DNA from: Candidatus Hydrogenedentota bacterium
Lineage (GTDB): Bacteria > Hydrogenedentota > Hydrogenedentia > Hydrogenedentales > SLHB01
NCBI GenBank assembly: GCA_035416745.1
Contig: DAOLNV010000131.1
Location: 1 to 10,592 of the forward strand
Direction: 5' to 3'
DNA length: 10,592 nucleotides
Part shown: one piece after another, positions 1 through 8,390 of the stretch
How positions within the stretch are numbered: the first letter of the stretch is position 1
Layout of the letters: each line of letters opens with the position of its first letter
Program-made: the position numbers and the translations under genes
The notes under the pieces: generated by a model
Told to the model about the DNA's origin: nothing
The model's input: only the letters and a program-made list of their open reading frames with translations
The model's database searches: none

Positions 1-282
1 TACCGCGGATACGGTACTGGCAAGCGAGTGCCCTCTTTCTCCTTTCACTGTTCCGAATCTAAGATTACTGACATCGCATGTACTACGCGATGAACCACAA
101 CGGGGAATGATCGGGACGCAAGAAAGCCGAAGCTTATTGTTTTGGCGGGCATTCTAGCAGCTTGAGTGAGAATCAGAGTTGAGAATCAGTGACAGCAGCT
201 CTTTGCTGTGGCGCTTCTTCCCACATCCGCCCAGATGGGCTACACTTTACTTGGGTCGAACAAGGGCCTGTGTGCGAGGTCG
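1..282. other. Gene-free flank downstream of valS
   Basis: I see no convincing coding frame, RNA gene or strong terminator here. There is a 10-bp direct repeat (TGAGAATCAG at 167-176 and 180-189). There is also a 6-bp hairpin (ACAGCA/TGCTGT, 192-209) without a T-run, which could only be a weak terminator for the valS transcript entering from the right. Confidence 0.5.
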
Positions 283-2901
283 CTATTCGCCTGTGTTTGG
301 GGCAAGCGTGACGCTGACATCCACGTCGCCCAGTTCCGGTTTGCCCTGGCGCGTCTCGAAAGTCTCGATGCTCAGCATGCGGACGATATCGTCCCTGGCG
401 ATATCTACGAGTTTCAGGCTCTCGGGGGCAGCGCAGACAACGACCTTCTGTACGGGAGCTTTCATGCTGAGATTGGCGTCGGCCTTGGCTTTGCGCACCG
501 CCTCGATGATCGCCACGGCAATGTCGAAGGTCCGGGCATCCGATGGTGCCGCTATGGCGTCGAGTTCGTTGTTGCCGGGCCAGGGGCTCCTATGTACGGA
601 CGGGCGCATGCCCTTGTCGTTGCTGTAGCACCAGTGCCAGACGTCTTCGCACAGGAAGGGCAGGTACGGCGCGAACATCCGCACGATCGCGCGGTGCAGC
701 AGACGCAACGTCGCTGCCGCCGAGAGACGGCCATCCGTGAGTTCTTCGTCGTAGGTGCGGGGTTTGGCCAACTCGAGGTAGTTGTCGCAGAAGACCTTCC
801 AGAAGAAGTCCTCGATGAGCATCAGGGCTTGCGCGTAGTCGAACTCGTGCAGCGACTGTGTGGCGCGGGCGACGGTATCCCGTAATTTGGCCACGACGGC
901 GCGGTCGGTTTCGACGACGATCTTCTCGGGCCCCAACTGTGCGGCGTCGATGTTCTCGAACCGGCCGACGGCGAATTTGCTGGCGTTAAAAAGCTTGGTG
1001 CACAGCCGTTTGCCGACCTTGAACACCTGTTCGTCGTATGCGGTATCCACGCCGAGCCGGGCCCGGGCCGCCCAATAGCGCACGCTGTCGGCCCCGAACT
1101 CGTCGAGGAGGGGTTCGGGTGTGACGACGTTGCCCTGGCTCTTGGACATCTTCTTACGGTCGGGGTCGAGGATCCATCCGCTGATGACGACGTTGCGCCA
1201 GGGGACCTGGTTCTCGTGAAGGTAAGCTTTGACGATGGTGTAGAAGGCCCATGTGCGGATGATCTCGTGGCTCTGGGGCCGGATGTCCATGGGGAAGAGT
1301 TTTTTGTGGCGCTCGGGGTCGGTCGCCCATTTCGAAGCGATCTGCGGCGTGAGCGAACTGGTTGCCCAGGTGTCGAAGACGTCCGGGTCGCCCGTGAACC
1401 CGCCGGGCACGCCGCGCTGGTTTTCGGTGTAACCCTCGGGGACTTGGTCGAGCGGGTCGATGGGTAGACGCTTCGCGGAAGGGACGAGCGGCTTGGCGTA
1501 TTGCACGTTGCCGTTCTTATCGAGCGGATACCAGACCGGGATCGGCACTCCGAAATAACGCTGACGGCTCATGCACCAGTCCTGGTTGAGCCCTTCGACC
1601 CAGGACTCGTACCGTTTGCCCATGAACGACGGGTGCCAGTGAATCTTGCGGCCCTGTTCGATGAGGGCGTCTTTCTTGTCGAGGATGCGCGTGTACCACT
1701 GCCGGGCGGGGATCAGTTCGAGAGGCCGGTCGCCTTTCTCGAAGAACCGGACGGGATGGGTGATGTCCTGTTTGGGGCGGTCGATGATGCCATCCATCTC
1801 CTCGGCGAGGTCCATCAAGACCTTCTGGGCTCGTTTGGTGTACATGCCGGCGATGCGCGCGTAAATGGCGTTGGCTTTTTCGGGCTGGAGGCTTTCCCAG
1901 CCGGGTTCGCCGAACGTCACCGGCAACAGATGCCCGTCTTTTCCGATCACCTGGCGCAGGGGGAGGTTAAACTGCCGCCACCACTCGACGTCGGTCTGGT
2001 CGCCGAAGGTGCATACCATGACCACCCCCGTTCCCTTCTCAGGGTCGGCTTTCGGATCGGCCATGATGGGCACCGGCACATGGAAAAACGGCGTGACCGC
2101 GTGCTTGCCGACGTACGAGGTGTAGCGTTCGTCCTCGGGATGGACCAGGACGGCGACGCACGCAGCCAGCAGCTCGGGGCGCGTAGTGGCAATCACGAGA
2201 TATCCGTCGGGCTCGCGGAGGGGGAAGCGCAGGTAGTAGTAGGCGCTGGCCACTTCCTTGTCGACCACCTCGGCCTGGGCGATGGCGGTTCGGAAATCGA
2301 CATCCCACATCACGGGCGTTTCGTCCTGGTAGCAATCGCCTTTTTCGAGGAGTTCCAGGAAACTCTTCTGCGAGGTAAGTCGGCAATGCGCGTCGATGGT
2401 GGCGTATTCCTGGTCCCAGTCGTAGGACAGGCCGAGACGCGTCCACAGATGGCGAAAAGCCTCTTCGTCCTCGCGGGTAACCTCATTGCAGAGTTCGATG
2501 AAGTTGCGGCGGCTGATGGGAAGCGGTTCGCCCTTCGTGCCGCGGCCGCGCTCGAGCTTGGGCTCGTAGTGCAGATGAGGCTCGCACCGGACATTGTACA
2601 GATTCTGCACGCGGCGCTCGGTTGGCAGGCCGTTGTCGTCCCACCCGATGGGGAAAAAGATGTTTTTCCCGAGCATGCGCTGAAACCGAACGATGAAATC
2701 CTGGTGGCTATAACTGAAAAGATGCCCGACGTGGAGGGAACCGCTCACGGTCGGGGGAGGCGTGTCTACTACGAAGGTCTCGTCACGGCCCGGTTCGGGA
2801 TTCCACGCATAGAGGCCGCTCTCGTTCCACGTTGCGCACCACTTGTCCTCGATCGCGCTCGCATCATACTTCCTGGGAATGCCTTCGGATGGGGTCGACA
2901 T
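283..2901 (-). CDS. valS: Valyl-tRNA synthetase (class Ia)
   Basis: This cytoplasmic enzyme attaches valine to tRNA-Val using ATP and hydrolyses mischarged threonyl-tRNA. The 872-residue product has the class I signatures in order: HVGH at residues 57-60, the editing-domain ATTRPE around 238-243, NQDWCMSRQRYFG near 439-451 and KMSKS at 584-588, followed by a helical anticodon-binding region. The wording around HIGH (DTPPPTVSGSLHVGH, then GWDDNGLPTERRVQN) and DTWATSSLTPQ matches the ValS subtype I know from actinobacteria, Rickettsia and archaea rather than the E. coli type. The frame stays open 35 codons further upstream to 3006. I chose the ATG at 2901 because AGGAG lies 6 bases before it (2908-2912) and the extra residues match nothing in the family. 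The gene appears complete and monocistronic. Identity is very secure; the start is likely. Confidence 0.97.
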   Translation of the reverse strand: MSTPSEGIPRKYDASAIEDKWCATWNESGLYAWNPEPGRDETFVVDTPPPTVSGSLHVGHLFSYSHQDFIVRFQRMLGKNIFFPIGWDDNGLPTERRVQNLYNVRCEPHLHYEPKLERGRGTKGEPLPISRRNFIELCNEVTREDEEAFRHLWTRLGLSYDWDQEYATIDAHCRLTSQKSFLELLEKGDCYQDETPVMWDVDFRTAIAQAEVVDKEVASAYYYLRFPLREPDGYLVIATTRPELLAACVAVLVHPEDERYTSYVGKHAVTPFFHVPVPIMADPKADPEKGTGVVMVCTFGDQTDVEWWRQFNLPLRQVIGKDGHLLPVTFGEPGWESLQPEKANAIYARIAGMYTKRAQKVLMDLAEEMDGIIDRPKQDITHPVRFFEKGDRPLELIPARQWYTRILDKKDALIEQGRKIHWHPSFMGKRYESWVEGLNQDWCMSRQRYFGVPIPVWYPLDKNGNVQYAKPLVPSAKRLPIDPLDQVPEGYTENQRGVPGGFTGDPDVFDTWATSSLTPQIASKWATDPERHKKLFPMDIRPQSHEIIRTWAFYTIVKAYLHENQVPWRNVVISGWILDPDRKKMSKSQGNVVTPEPLLDEFGADSVRYWAARARLGVDTAYDEQVFKVGKRLCTKLFNASKFAVGRFENIDAAQLGPEKIVVETDRAVVAKLRDTVARATQSLHEFDYAQALMLIEDFFWKVFCDNYLELAKPRTYDEELTDGRLSAAATLRLLHRAIVRMFAPYLPFLCEDVWHWCYSNDKGMRPSVHRSPWPGNNELDAIAAPSDARTFDIAVAIIEAVRKAKADANLSMKAPVQKVVVCAAPESLKLVDIARDDIVRMLSIETFETRQGKPELGDVDVSVTLAPNTGE

Positions 2902-3299
2902 GCTCCACTCCTGTGTGAAATGTTGTTTGTAAACGGCATGGAAATGCGTTTGCAATGGAAAAAGGTGACGAAAGTATAACAAAACGCACGGGACGGAAGA
3001 AAACATACGGAACAGCTTGCCCCGGCCCCTCCCCTTGGAAATCGATCTCTACCCGCATACACTGTCAATGGAGCGTCACGAGGCCGAAGGCGCGGCCAGC
3101 CGACCGGATGCTGTGGAGCCTTCTGGCCAAGGCTCGGTCTGGATGGAAGGATGCTGCACGATCAGAACACTCAATCGACGTCGTAAATCATTCTGGTGAG
3201 TTGGTTTGAGTTTAACGCGCATGTCGTGGGCCGCGGTTGACTGGGCTTGAGTGTGCGGGCATCACACGCATCTTCATATGGGAAGAATTGCCCGCCTTG
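2902..3299. other. Intergenic region upstream of valS
   Basis: No gene is recognisable. The valS leader must lie here on the minus strand. A TTGACA (complement of 3063-3068) and a TATACT (complement of 2973-2978) are both present but are not correctly spaced to each other, so no promoter is assigned. Confidence 0.4.
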
Positions 3300-3398
3300 G
3301 TGTTGGATCTCATTCTCAGGCCCTGGCATCTGCTTGTTTTGTTTCTGGCTTCTCAGCTCAATCGGGAGCAGCAACGCATCATCGAGTATTTGCAGGTG
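3300..3398 (+). pseudogene. Integrase/transposase (rve family) N-terminal remnant
   Basis: The plus-strand frame reads VLDLILRPWHLL followed by ASQLNREQQRIIEYLQV. This closely resembles the N-terminus of a widespread family of IS-type integrases with an rve core, whose proteins usually start with a WHLL...NREQQ.VIEYL..ENRVL pattern. After about 3398 the similarity fades, with only a loose echo (VWDRGLG against VENRVLR). No DDE catalytic core follows, and the frame ends at 3572 in unrelated sequence. It has no start codon with a ribosome binding site. I infer a decayed fragment of about 33 residues. A matching C-terminal scrap lies on the same strand at 6991-7080. Confidence 0.6.
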
Positions 3399-3661
3399 TG
3401 GGACCGAGGCCTCGGCAACAATCTCATCGAGCTGGGCAACGAGGCCGGCCGCGTCGAAGGAAGCATTGCTTGCCGTAACCGCCTCGGCGGCGTGCTCCGC
3501 TGCTACCGCCGCCGAGCTGCACGATGTTCCGGCGTCGACATGGCCGACCCTTTGCGAGACAACTCTGTCTGAGATTTTCAGAATACGTCCTAATCCCGTC
3601 AGATTCTTACAGGCGACTGATTCGTTCGTAACAGCCGGGATCGTGGATTAGTCTTTCGCCC
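3399..3661. other. Gene-poor stretch with an open antisense frame
   Basis: No recognisable gene. On the minus strand one frame is open from 3647 down to the stop at 3171, about 158 codons, rich in Ala and Val. It has no ATG in frame and no ribosome binding site, and its left part runs antisense to the integrase remnant. It could be a truncated gene or a chance GC-driven open frame. Confidence 0.3.
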
Positions 3662-4657
3662 TTACGGCGGCCATTCGGAAACCACCGCATCCAGCATGGC
3701 ACGATACCTTTGAAAGCAGTCAAATGACATGTAGGAACGCACTGTGTCGTTCAAGAACGGCACATACCCGCCCTGCTCGAGGAGCGGCCGCACCGAAACA
3801 TCGAGCTCCCTTTGCAGAGCCGCCGGGCCTTCCATCACCGCCCGCCAATCGATACCGCCAAAGAAGCAGATATGCATTCCGAACTTTCTCCGAAGAGCCA
3901 GATAATTCATTCCGCATTCGGCGCCGCGACTCAGGAGGAAACCATTGATGCCGGTTTCGAGCCAAACCGGAATCAGCGGTTCCACGTGCCCCGAGGACCA
4001 GATGAAATGGTGCCGCGCCCCATGACGTTCCAGGCAGGCAACTATCCGGCGCAGGACCGGTTGCACGAAATGCCGATACATTTCCGGCGAGATCACAATT
4101 CCATGATTGGATGCGATGGGTTCGTAATAAATCGCAAAGTCAATGGTCACGCCCCGTAGCACATTTTCCAGGATTTCGGCCAGGTAGTGCACATAGAAGT
4201 CCATTTGCTGTTCCACCAGGGCGGGTCTCTCGCAAGCGACCTCAAGGGCCTCGCTGAGGGTGGCGCCGTCGTGAATCCCAATCACCTGGAAGAATCCCTC
4301 GTCCCACGGCGCCGCCGCCAACGGGTAGGTGCGCTCCTCCCACTCCTTCGTGTTCCAATCTCCTGGGAAGGGCTTGTTTCGAAGCGCCAGGAACGACTGT
4401 TGAAACGCTTCCATGTCGTCTTCGATCTTGACTATGGGACGGCGCTCTCGTTCCAGGCGGAATTCCAGGGGCAGCCACTCGAACGAATCGAGGTGGAAAA
4501 ACCGGGCGGGAGTCAGATCGTCAAACCGTCCTTCTTCGCGCCAACGCTGCACGGTATCGTCAGCAAACTCGCTTTCAAATCGCGGGGGCGCCACCGGGCC
4601 AAACGACAGCGTTCTGGCCAGCCTCTCACGCAAACTCATAGGCTGCTCGTGTTGCAT
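3662..4657 (-). CDS. Uroporphyrinogen decarboxylase superfamily protein
   Basis: The 331-residue product has the URO-D/corrinoid-methyltransferase (MtaA-like) TIM-barrel pattern. EPIASNHGIVISPEMY at about 179-194 matches the usual segment before the last strands. HHFIWSSGHVEPLIP (216-230) sits where family members have the H-x-C-G motif, and FFGGID (265-270) matches the common WGGID. It lacks a close match to true HemE. Many such proteins transfer methyl groups to or from corrinoids or act on small aromatic substrates, but the canonical zinc-ligand Cys is Ser here, so chemistry cannot be assigned. The start at 4657 has AGGAG 8 bases upstream; the GTG at 4747 that would extend the frame has no binding site. 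It is divergent from the secreted glycosidase-like gene, with 170 bp between them, suggesting shared regulation. Superfamily confident, function unknown. Confidence 0.85.
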   Translation of the reverse strand: MQHEQPMSLRERLARTLSFGPVAPPRFESEFADDTVQRWREEGRFDDLTPARFFHLDSFEWLPLEFRLERERRPIVKIEDDMEAFQQSFLALRNKPFPGDWNTKEWEERTYPLAAAPWDEGFFQVIGIHDGATLSEALEVACERPALVEQQMDFYVHYLAEILENVLRGVTIDFAIYYEPIASNHGIVISPEMYRHFVQPVLRRIVACLERHGARHHFIWSSGHVEPLIPVWLETGINGFLLSRGAECGMNYLALRRKFGMHICFFGGIDWRAVMEGPAALQRELDVSVRPLLEQGGYVPFLNDTVRSYMSFDCFQRYRAMLDAVVSEWPP

Positions 4658-4773
4658 CAGGGGCTCTCCTGGAACGGGTCCGCCAGCCGCACCAACATGC
4701 TTCTTCCCTCTACTCGTTCTGTTATCGCGATCAAGCCAAATCTCCACCGTGTCCGCTGGAGCCGCTCATTTCT

Positions 4774-4802
4774 TTGCGGCACATGCCCGGAATTCCTATG
4801 AT
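4774..4802 (+). promoter_or_regulatory. Candidate sigma-70-type promoter for the glycosidase-like gene
   Basis: TTGCGG (4774-4779) and TATGAT (4797-4802) are separated by 17 bp. The -10 matches the consensus at 5 of 6 positions, the -35 at 3 of 6. A start site near 4809 would give a leader of about 19 nt carrying GGAG at 4814-4817 before the ATG at 4828. This also argues against the in-frame TTG at 4774 as the start codon. Confidence 0.4.
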
Positions 4803-4827
4803 ACATAAAACGCGGGAGCTTACAACC

Positions 4828-6852
4828 ATGGGTGGAATGAGATGGTTTCTTGCAGTCTGTGCGGTGGCGTTGCCGGGGTGGGCTGAGGCCCCCTTCGATT
4901 ACTTCGACAATTCATGGAGCGTGATCGGACTCAAAGACTACGCGCGAGGCACGCGGATCACACCGGACAACAAGCTCATGATCGGCGCCTCTGTTGGCAC
5001 CAGTGAGGACGAGGCAGACAAAGCCTCCGTACAAATACGATTTGGAGGGGATCTGACTCCTTTGAGCCGCGAGCAGACGAAGCGGCTGATGGACGGCTGG
5101 CTGCCCGTGGTGCTCCTGGACGCGCAGGACGGTCCTGTCCGCTACGAGTTCATGTTCTGGGCCACGCCACTGCCTTCGGTGAGTGATTGGCAAAAGGCAT
5201 TTGGATGGCCGAGTGAAGGCGAGAACTTCCTCAATTGGATCGCCGTCCGCGTTGTGAATACAGGGGATGCTGTGTGTGAGGGGAAGCTGCGGATCGAGCA
5301 GACGGGCTCCTACGAGGCGTCGCGGCATCCAGTGCCCAGCCTGGCCCCTCCCAAGGAGTTCTCATGGCTGGTGGAACCGCAGAAGCCCATTGACTGCGCC
5401 GTGGCAATTCCGTGGGAACCGGTTGAAGGCGCGGATTACTCGCACGAAGCCTCGGACGTCTGGTTGGACCGCACCCTCCACTATTGGCAGAACATCATGG
5501 CGAACGCGGCCTCCATTCGGGTTCCCTGTGAAAAAGCCTCGCAGGCTTACCTGGCTGCTCACGTTTGCCAACTCATTGCAAGCGACCACGGTGAACTGCA
5601 CGGCGGCGAGGGGTTCTACGACCAGTTCTACATCCGCGACGGCGCCTACCAGGTGATGGAACTCGAGGAGGCGGGGTTGTGGGACGTGGCACGAAACGCC
5701 ATTGAGCCCTTCAGTGAAAACCAGACCGACGAGGGACGGTTCGAGACTCAGAAAGGTCAACTCGACGCGAATGGCCAGGCACTGTGGGCTCTCTGGCAGT
5801 ATTACCGGATCACGGCGGATCGGTCTTGGCTCGACCAGGTATACCCCAAAATGCGGAAGGCCGCGGAATGGACAATGCAGGCCAGGCGGAGCGCCCCGGC
5901 GGACTCGCCTTTTGCGGGCCTGCTCCCCGCCGCGCCAGCCGATGGAGAGTCCCTTTGGGATGGGAAGCATCATATCCTCGGGTACGATTTCTGGAACCTT
6001 CGCGGGCTTCTCTGTACGGCGGAAGCGGCCCGGACACTGGGCAAGACAGACGAAGCGGACCGGTTGATGAAGGAAGCCGCTGAATATCGCGATGCCATCG
6101 ACAAGGCCTGGCAACGCACGGAGCTCCCGCATTTTCCGCCAAGCTGGGAAAAGGAAGGAACGCACTGGGGAAACACGGAGACCCTTTGGCCGACGCCCGT
6201 GTTTTCCGCGAACGACCCCCGGGTCGTGGCATCCATGAACGAGGTGCGCGAAAAGTACCTCGGCGGTTTCGTGGAAGGCACGATCCGTTGGACGGATGGA
6301 AAAATCGAAAACGCCATCCATCCCTACATGTCCGCGTATACCACAATGGCTTCTCTGGCGCGGGGCGAGCACGAGAAGACCGTTGAGGAATTCTATTGGT
6401 ACTTGCTGCACTCAACAGCCGCTCACGGATTTCCGGAGGGGATATTCTACGAGCGCCGCTTTGCTTGGAGTAACACGATCCCGCATGTGACGGGCGCCTC
6501 CAACTATGCGCTGATGTTCCGGCACATGTTTATCCACGAGCAGGAGGAGGAACTCCATCTGCTTACCGCCGTCCCTGACTGGTGGCTCGACGACGGCAAC
6601 GAGATCAGAGTCGAACGAGCCCCCACCCACTTCGGACCAATGGGTTTCCGGGTACGAGGGACCGCACAGGGAATCCGGCTGGTGTTGGACCCTCCGCAGC
6701 GACAAGCGCCGCAACGGATCGTTCTGCATCTCCCCGCGTCGCGCCTCCCTGAACATCCCGTGGAAGGTGTGGAGGTTCTCGTTCGGGACAGTCAGGCAAG
6801 CCGGCTCGATTTTCCGGGCGTCATTGCGAAATTCCGGGCAAATCAGCAATAG
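4828..6852 (+). CDS. Secreted six-hairpin glycosidase-like protein
   Basis: The 674-residue product begins with a signal peptide (MGGMRWFLAVCAVALPGWAEA, likely cut after AEA at about 21; no lipobox Cys), so it is exported. Residues 22 to about 220 are rich in beta-type segments. From about 220 to 590 it has the repeated helical pattern of the (alpha/alpha)6 six-hairpin glycosidase fold seen in GH15, GH63 and glycogen-debranching-like enzymes. Recognisable points are FYIRDGAY (267-274, an RDG signature), QLDANGQALWAL (311-322), HWGNTETLWPT (446-456) and HPYMSAY (498-504). The tail after 590 looks like a small beta domain. Likely roles are hydrolysis or debranching of an external glycan; the exact family and catalytic acids cannot be named from sequence alone. 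The ATG at 4828 is preceded by GGAG with a 10-base gap. Its divergent neighbour is a URO-D-like protein. Confidence 0.8.
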   Translation: MGGMRWFLAVCAVALPGWAEAPFDYFDNSWSVIGLKDYARGTRITPDNKLMIGASVGTSEDEADKASVQIRFGGDLTPLSREQTKRLMDGWLPVVLLDAQDGPVRYEFMFWATPLPSVSDWQKAFGWPSEGENFLNWIAVRVVNTGDAVCEGKLRIEQTGSYEASRHPVPSLAPPKEFSWLVEPQKPIDCAVAIPWEPVEGADYSHEASDVWLDRTLHYWQNIMANAASIRVPCEKASQAYLAAHVCQLIASDHGELHGGEGFYDQFYIRDGAYQVMELEEAGLWDVARNAIEPFSENQTDEGRFETQKGQLDANGQALWALWQYYRITADRSWLDQVYPKMRKAAEWTMQARRSAPADSPFAGLLPAAPADGESLWDGKHHILGYDFWNLRGLLCTAEAARTLGKTDEADRLMKEAAEYRDAIDKAWQRTELPHFPPSWEKEGTHWGNTETLWPTPVFSANDPRVVASMNEVREKYLGGFVEGTIRWTDGKIENAIHPYMSAYTTMASLARGEHEKTVEEFYWYLLHSTAAHGFPEGIFYERRFAWSNTIPHVTGASNYALMFRHMFIHEQEEELHLLTAVPDWWLDDGNEIRVERAPTHFGPMGFRVRGTAQGIRLVLDPPQRQAPQRIVLHLPASRLPEHPVEGVEVLVRDSQASRLDFPGVIAKFRANQQ

Positions 6853-6990
6853 TTATTCCACGTTGGATGGGCCGCGGAACACGGAAGAACTGGAGGGAGC
6901 CGGTATTTCCGTGAGCCACCACACGCAAGTAGGTGCCGCGTGACCGCAGCCCGGTCTGCGGTTATCGGTTTCGACGGCGCGTCAAGAAAC
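6853..6990. other. Intergenic stretch with a hairpin after the glycosidase-like gene
   Basis: A 7-bp perfect stem (ACCGCAG 6943-6949, CTGCGGT 6956-6962, 6-nt loop) lies about 90 bp after the stop. It is followed by only a weak T-rich stretch (TTATCGGTTTC), so termination is possible but not well supported. No gene is seen. Confidence 0.35.
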
Positions 6991-7080
6991 ATGGAGACCG
7001 GAGAAACACTCACGATGCCGCAAAGTCCTAGGCAGAATCCCTATTCGGAGCGACCGAACGGCAGCATCCGGCGCGAGGTC
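6991..7080 (+). pseudogene. Integrase/transposase (rve family) C-terminal remnant
   Basis: Thirty codons read METGETLTMPQ, SPRQNPYSERPN and GSIRREV. This matches the very conserved end of the rve core in IS-type integrases, normally G.....APRSPWQNPY.ERLIGSIRREC. The glutamate in the NPY.ER segment corresponds to the last catalytic acid of the DDE triad. Two changes from the usual consensus are visible (W to R in SPWQN, LI to PN before GSIRRE). The similarity stops sharply after 7080, where LDH.IV.NE would be expected. No start and no upstream catalytic core are present, so this is a relic. It lies on the same strand as the N-terminal remnant at 3300-3398. Confidence 0.75.
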
Positions 7081-7167
7081 CGCCAGTGGCGAAGTCACTC
7101 GAATAATTGCTCAGAGAGCTCGTGGGCTCCCTTCCGGGCATCGTGGCTTTCTGTAGGCTCACAGCGC

Positions 7168-8286
7168 TCAATGGCCGGTAAGGTCTGAGAACTTTCTGCC
7201 AGTTCTTCTTTCCTTGCCAAGGCCATCCGCGGCGAGCATGGCATTGAGAACGTTTTCGGGACTAATCACGCCTGCTTCGTGATGGACGGGCTGCCCGGGA
7301 GCGCAGGCCTTCTCAGCCGCCTCCATCAGCTTTCCCGGGCCAACGTTTCCTAGACCAATGTCGGCAAGCGTGGTCGGCAAACCGACGTTCTCACAGAACG
7401 AGAAGACCGTGGACGATTCGTCTTCGGATGCGCCTGTGAGTTGGAGCCCGGCTAGAACGCCAAAGGCGACTTTTTCGCCGTGGTAGAACGAATGGGTTTC
7501 CGCCAATGCAGTGAGGCCATTGTGAATGGAATGGGCGGTGGCCAGCCCGGCGCTTTCGAACCCGAGTCCGCTCAATAAAATGTTCGCCTCGACAATGCGC
7601 TCCAAGGCCGGTGTGACAAGGTGCCTTTCGCTGGCGGTCTTAGCACCCACACCGTACGCCAACAGCGTCTCATAACAGAGTTTGGCGATGTGAAGTCCGA
7701 CCATTGTGCTATATCCGCCACACTCGTTCGGAGACTGGGTCCGGTCACAGGACCTGGCTTCGAACCATGTGGATAGCGCGTCGCCCATTCCGGCCACCAG
7801 AAAACGCGCCGGCGCCGCCGCGATGATGCCCACATCCACAAGCACCACCGCCGGGTTGGCTTTTTGATAGCATACGGAATCGAAGATCCCGTCGTTTGAG
7901 TACAACACCGCACACCCGCTGCACGGTGCATCAGTCGAAGCGATAGTGGGGATAATAATCACGGGTATGTTCGCACGGTCCGCGACGATTTTCGCCGTGT
8001 CAATGGTCTTGCCTCCACCCATACCGACCAGAACGTCTACCTGCTTCTCCGTAAGGATAGCGGCCAATCGGGTCAACTCATTCTCGCAACACTCGCCGCG
8101 AAATAGTTCGATGGGGATAGCCTGCGCACTCAGATCGAGGCCGCACGTGGGGAGCACTCTGTCGTTAACCGAGGGCGAGGCCAATATTAGCGCCTGTTTG
8201 CCCAGCAAATCTATCAGTGCGGGCAATTCGCCAATAGCATCGACGCCTTGGATGTACTTTCCGGGAAAGACTGCTTTCTTGAACAC
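7168..8286 (-). CDS. gldA: Glycerol dehydrogenase (NAD+, metal-dependent)
   Basis: This cytoplasmic enzyme oxidises glycerol to dihydroxyacetone with NAD+. At 372 residues it has the family length. Visible signatures are the dinucleotide-binding GMGGGKTIDTAK (88-99), IASTDAPCS (116-123), and the zinc ligands Asp169 (GMGDA), His252 (AHSIHNG) and His269 (YHGEKVAFG), equivalent to the Asp/His/His triad of bacillary GldA. All key residues are intact. The frame starts with GTG at 8286; GAGGAGG lies 5 bases upstream, while the nearby ATG (8288-8286) is out of frame. No dihydroxyacetone kinase or glycerol transporter gene is adjacent, so it looks monocistronic. Its leader abuts an IS256-type relic on the opposite strand, so its promoter may lie inside IS-derived sequence. 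A related polyol or hydroxyacetone specificity cannot be excluded. Confidence 0.93.
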   Translation of the reverse strand: MFKKAVFPGKYIQGVDAIGELPALIDLLGKQALILASPSVNDRVLPTCGLDLSAQAIPIELFRGECCENELTRLAAILTEKQVDVLVGMGGGKTIDTAKIVADRANIPVIIIPTIASTDAPCSGCAVLYSNDGIFDSVCYQKANPAVVLVDVGIIAAAPARFLVAGMGDALSTWFEARSCDRTQSPNECGGYSTMVGLHIAKLCYETLLAYGVGAKTASERHLVTPALERIVEANILLSGLGFESAGLATAHSIHNGLTALAETHSFYHGEKVAFGVLAGLQLTGASEDESSTVFSFCENVGLPTTLADIGLGNVGPGKLMEAAEKACAPGQPVHHEAGVISPENVLNAMLAADGLGKERRTGRKFSDLTGH

Positions 8287-8390
8287 ATGAACCTCCTCTG
8301 TTTCAGGTTGTGTCGCGAAAGTTCAGCAAAAGGAGGGCATGAGTACCTCGAGAATCCACCCGGCTCTTCAACCCGGAAAGGAGAGCACCC

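Noticed and set aside
192..209. 6-bp hairpin downstream of valS
   Set aside because: Short stem and no following T-run on the minus strand, so not a convincing terminator.
208..885. 225-codon plus-strand open frame
   Set aside because: Antisense to the valS C-terminal region, no ribosome binding site and no family resemblance.
1501..2979. 492-codon plus-strand open frame
   Set aside because: It lies exactly opposite valS, whose frame has strong family motifs throughout. The long antisense frame is a by-product of GC-rich codon use.
2973..3068. TATACT and TTGACA on the minus strand upstream of valS
   Set aside because: Each is a good hexamer but they are about 84 bp apart, and neither has a good partner at 16-18 bp.
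3591..3651. Inverted repeat CTAATCC...GGATTAG downstream of the URO-D-like gene
   Set aside because: Seven-bp arms with a 47-nt gap and no T-run; could be chance.
4774..4827. TTG start giving an 18-residue longer glycosidase-like protein
   Set aside because: It would bury the signal peptide behind a polar extension, has no binding site, and coincides with the candidate -35 element.
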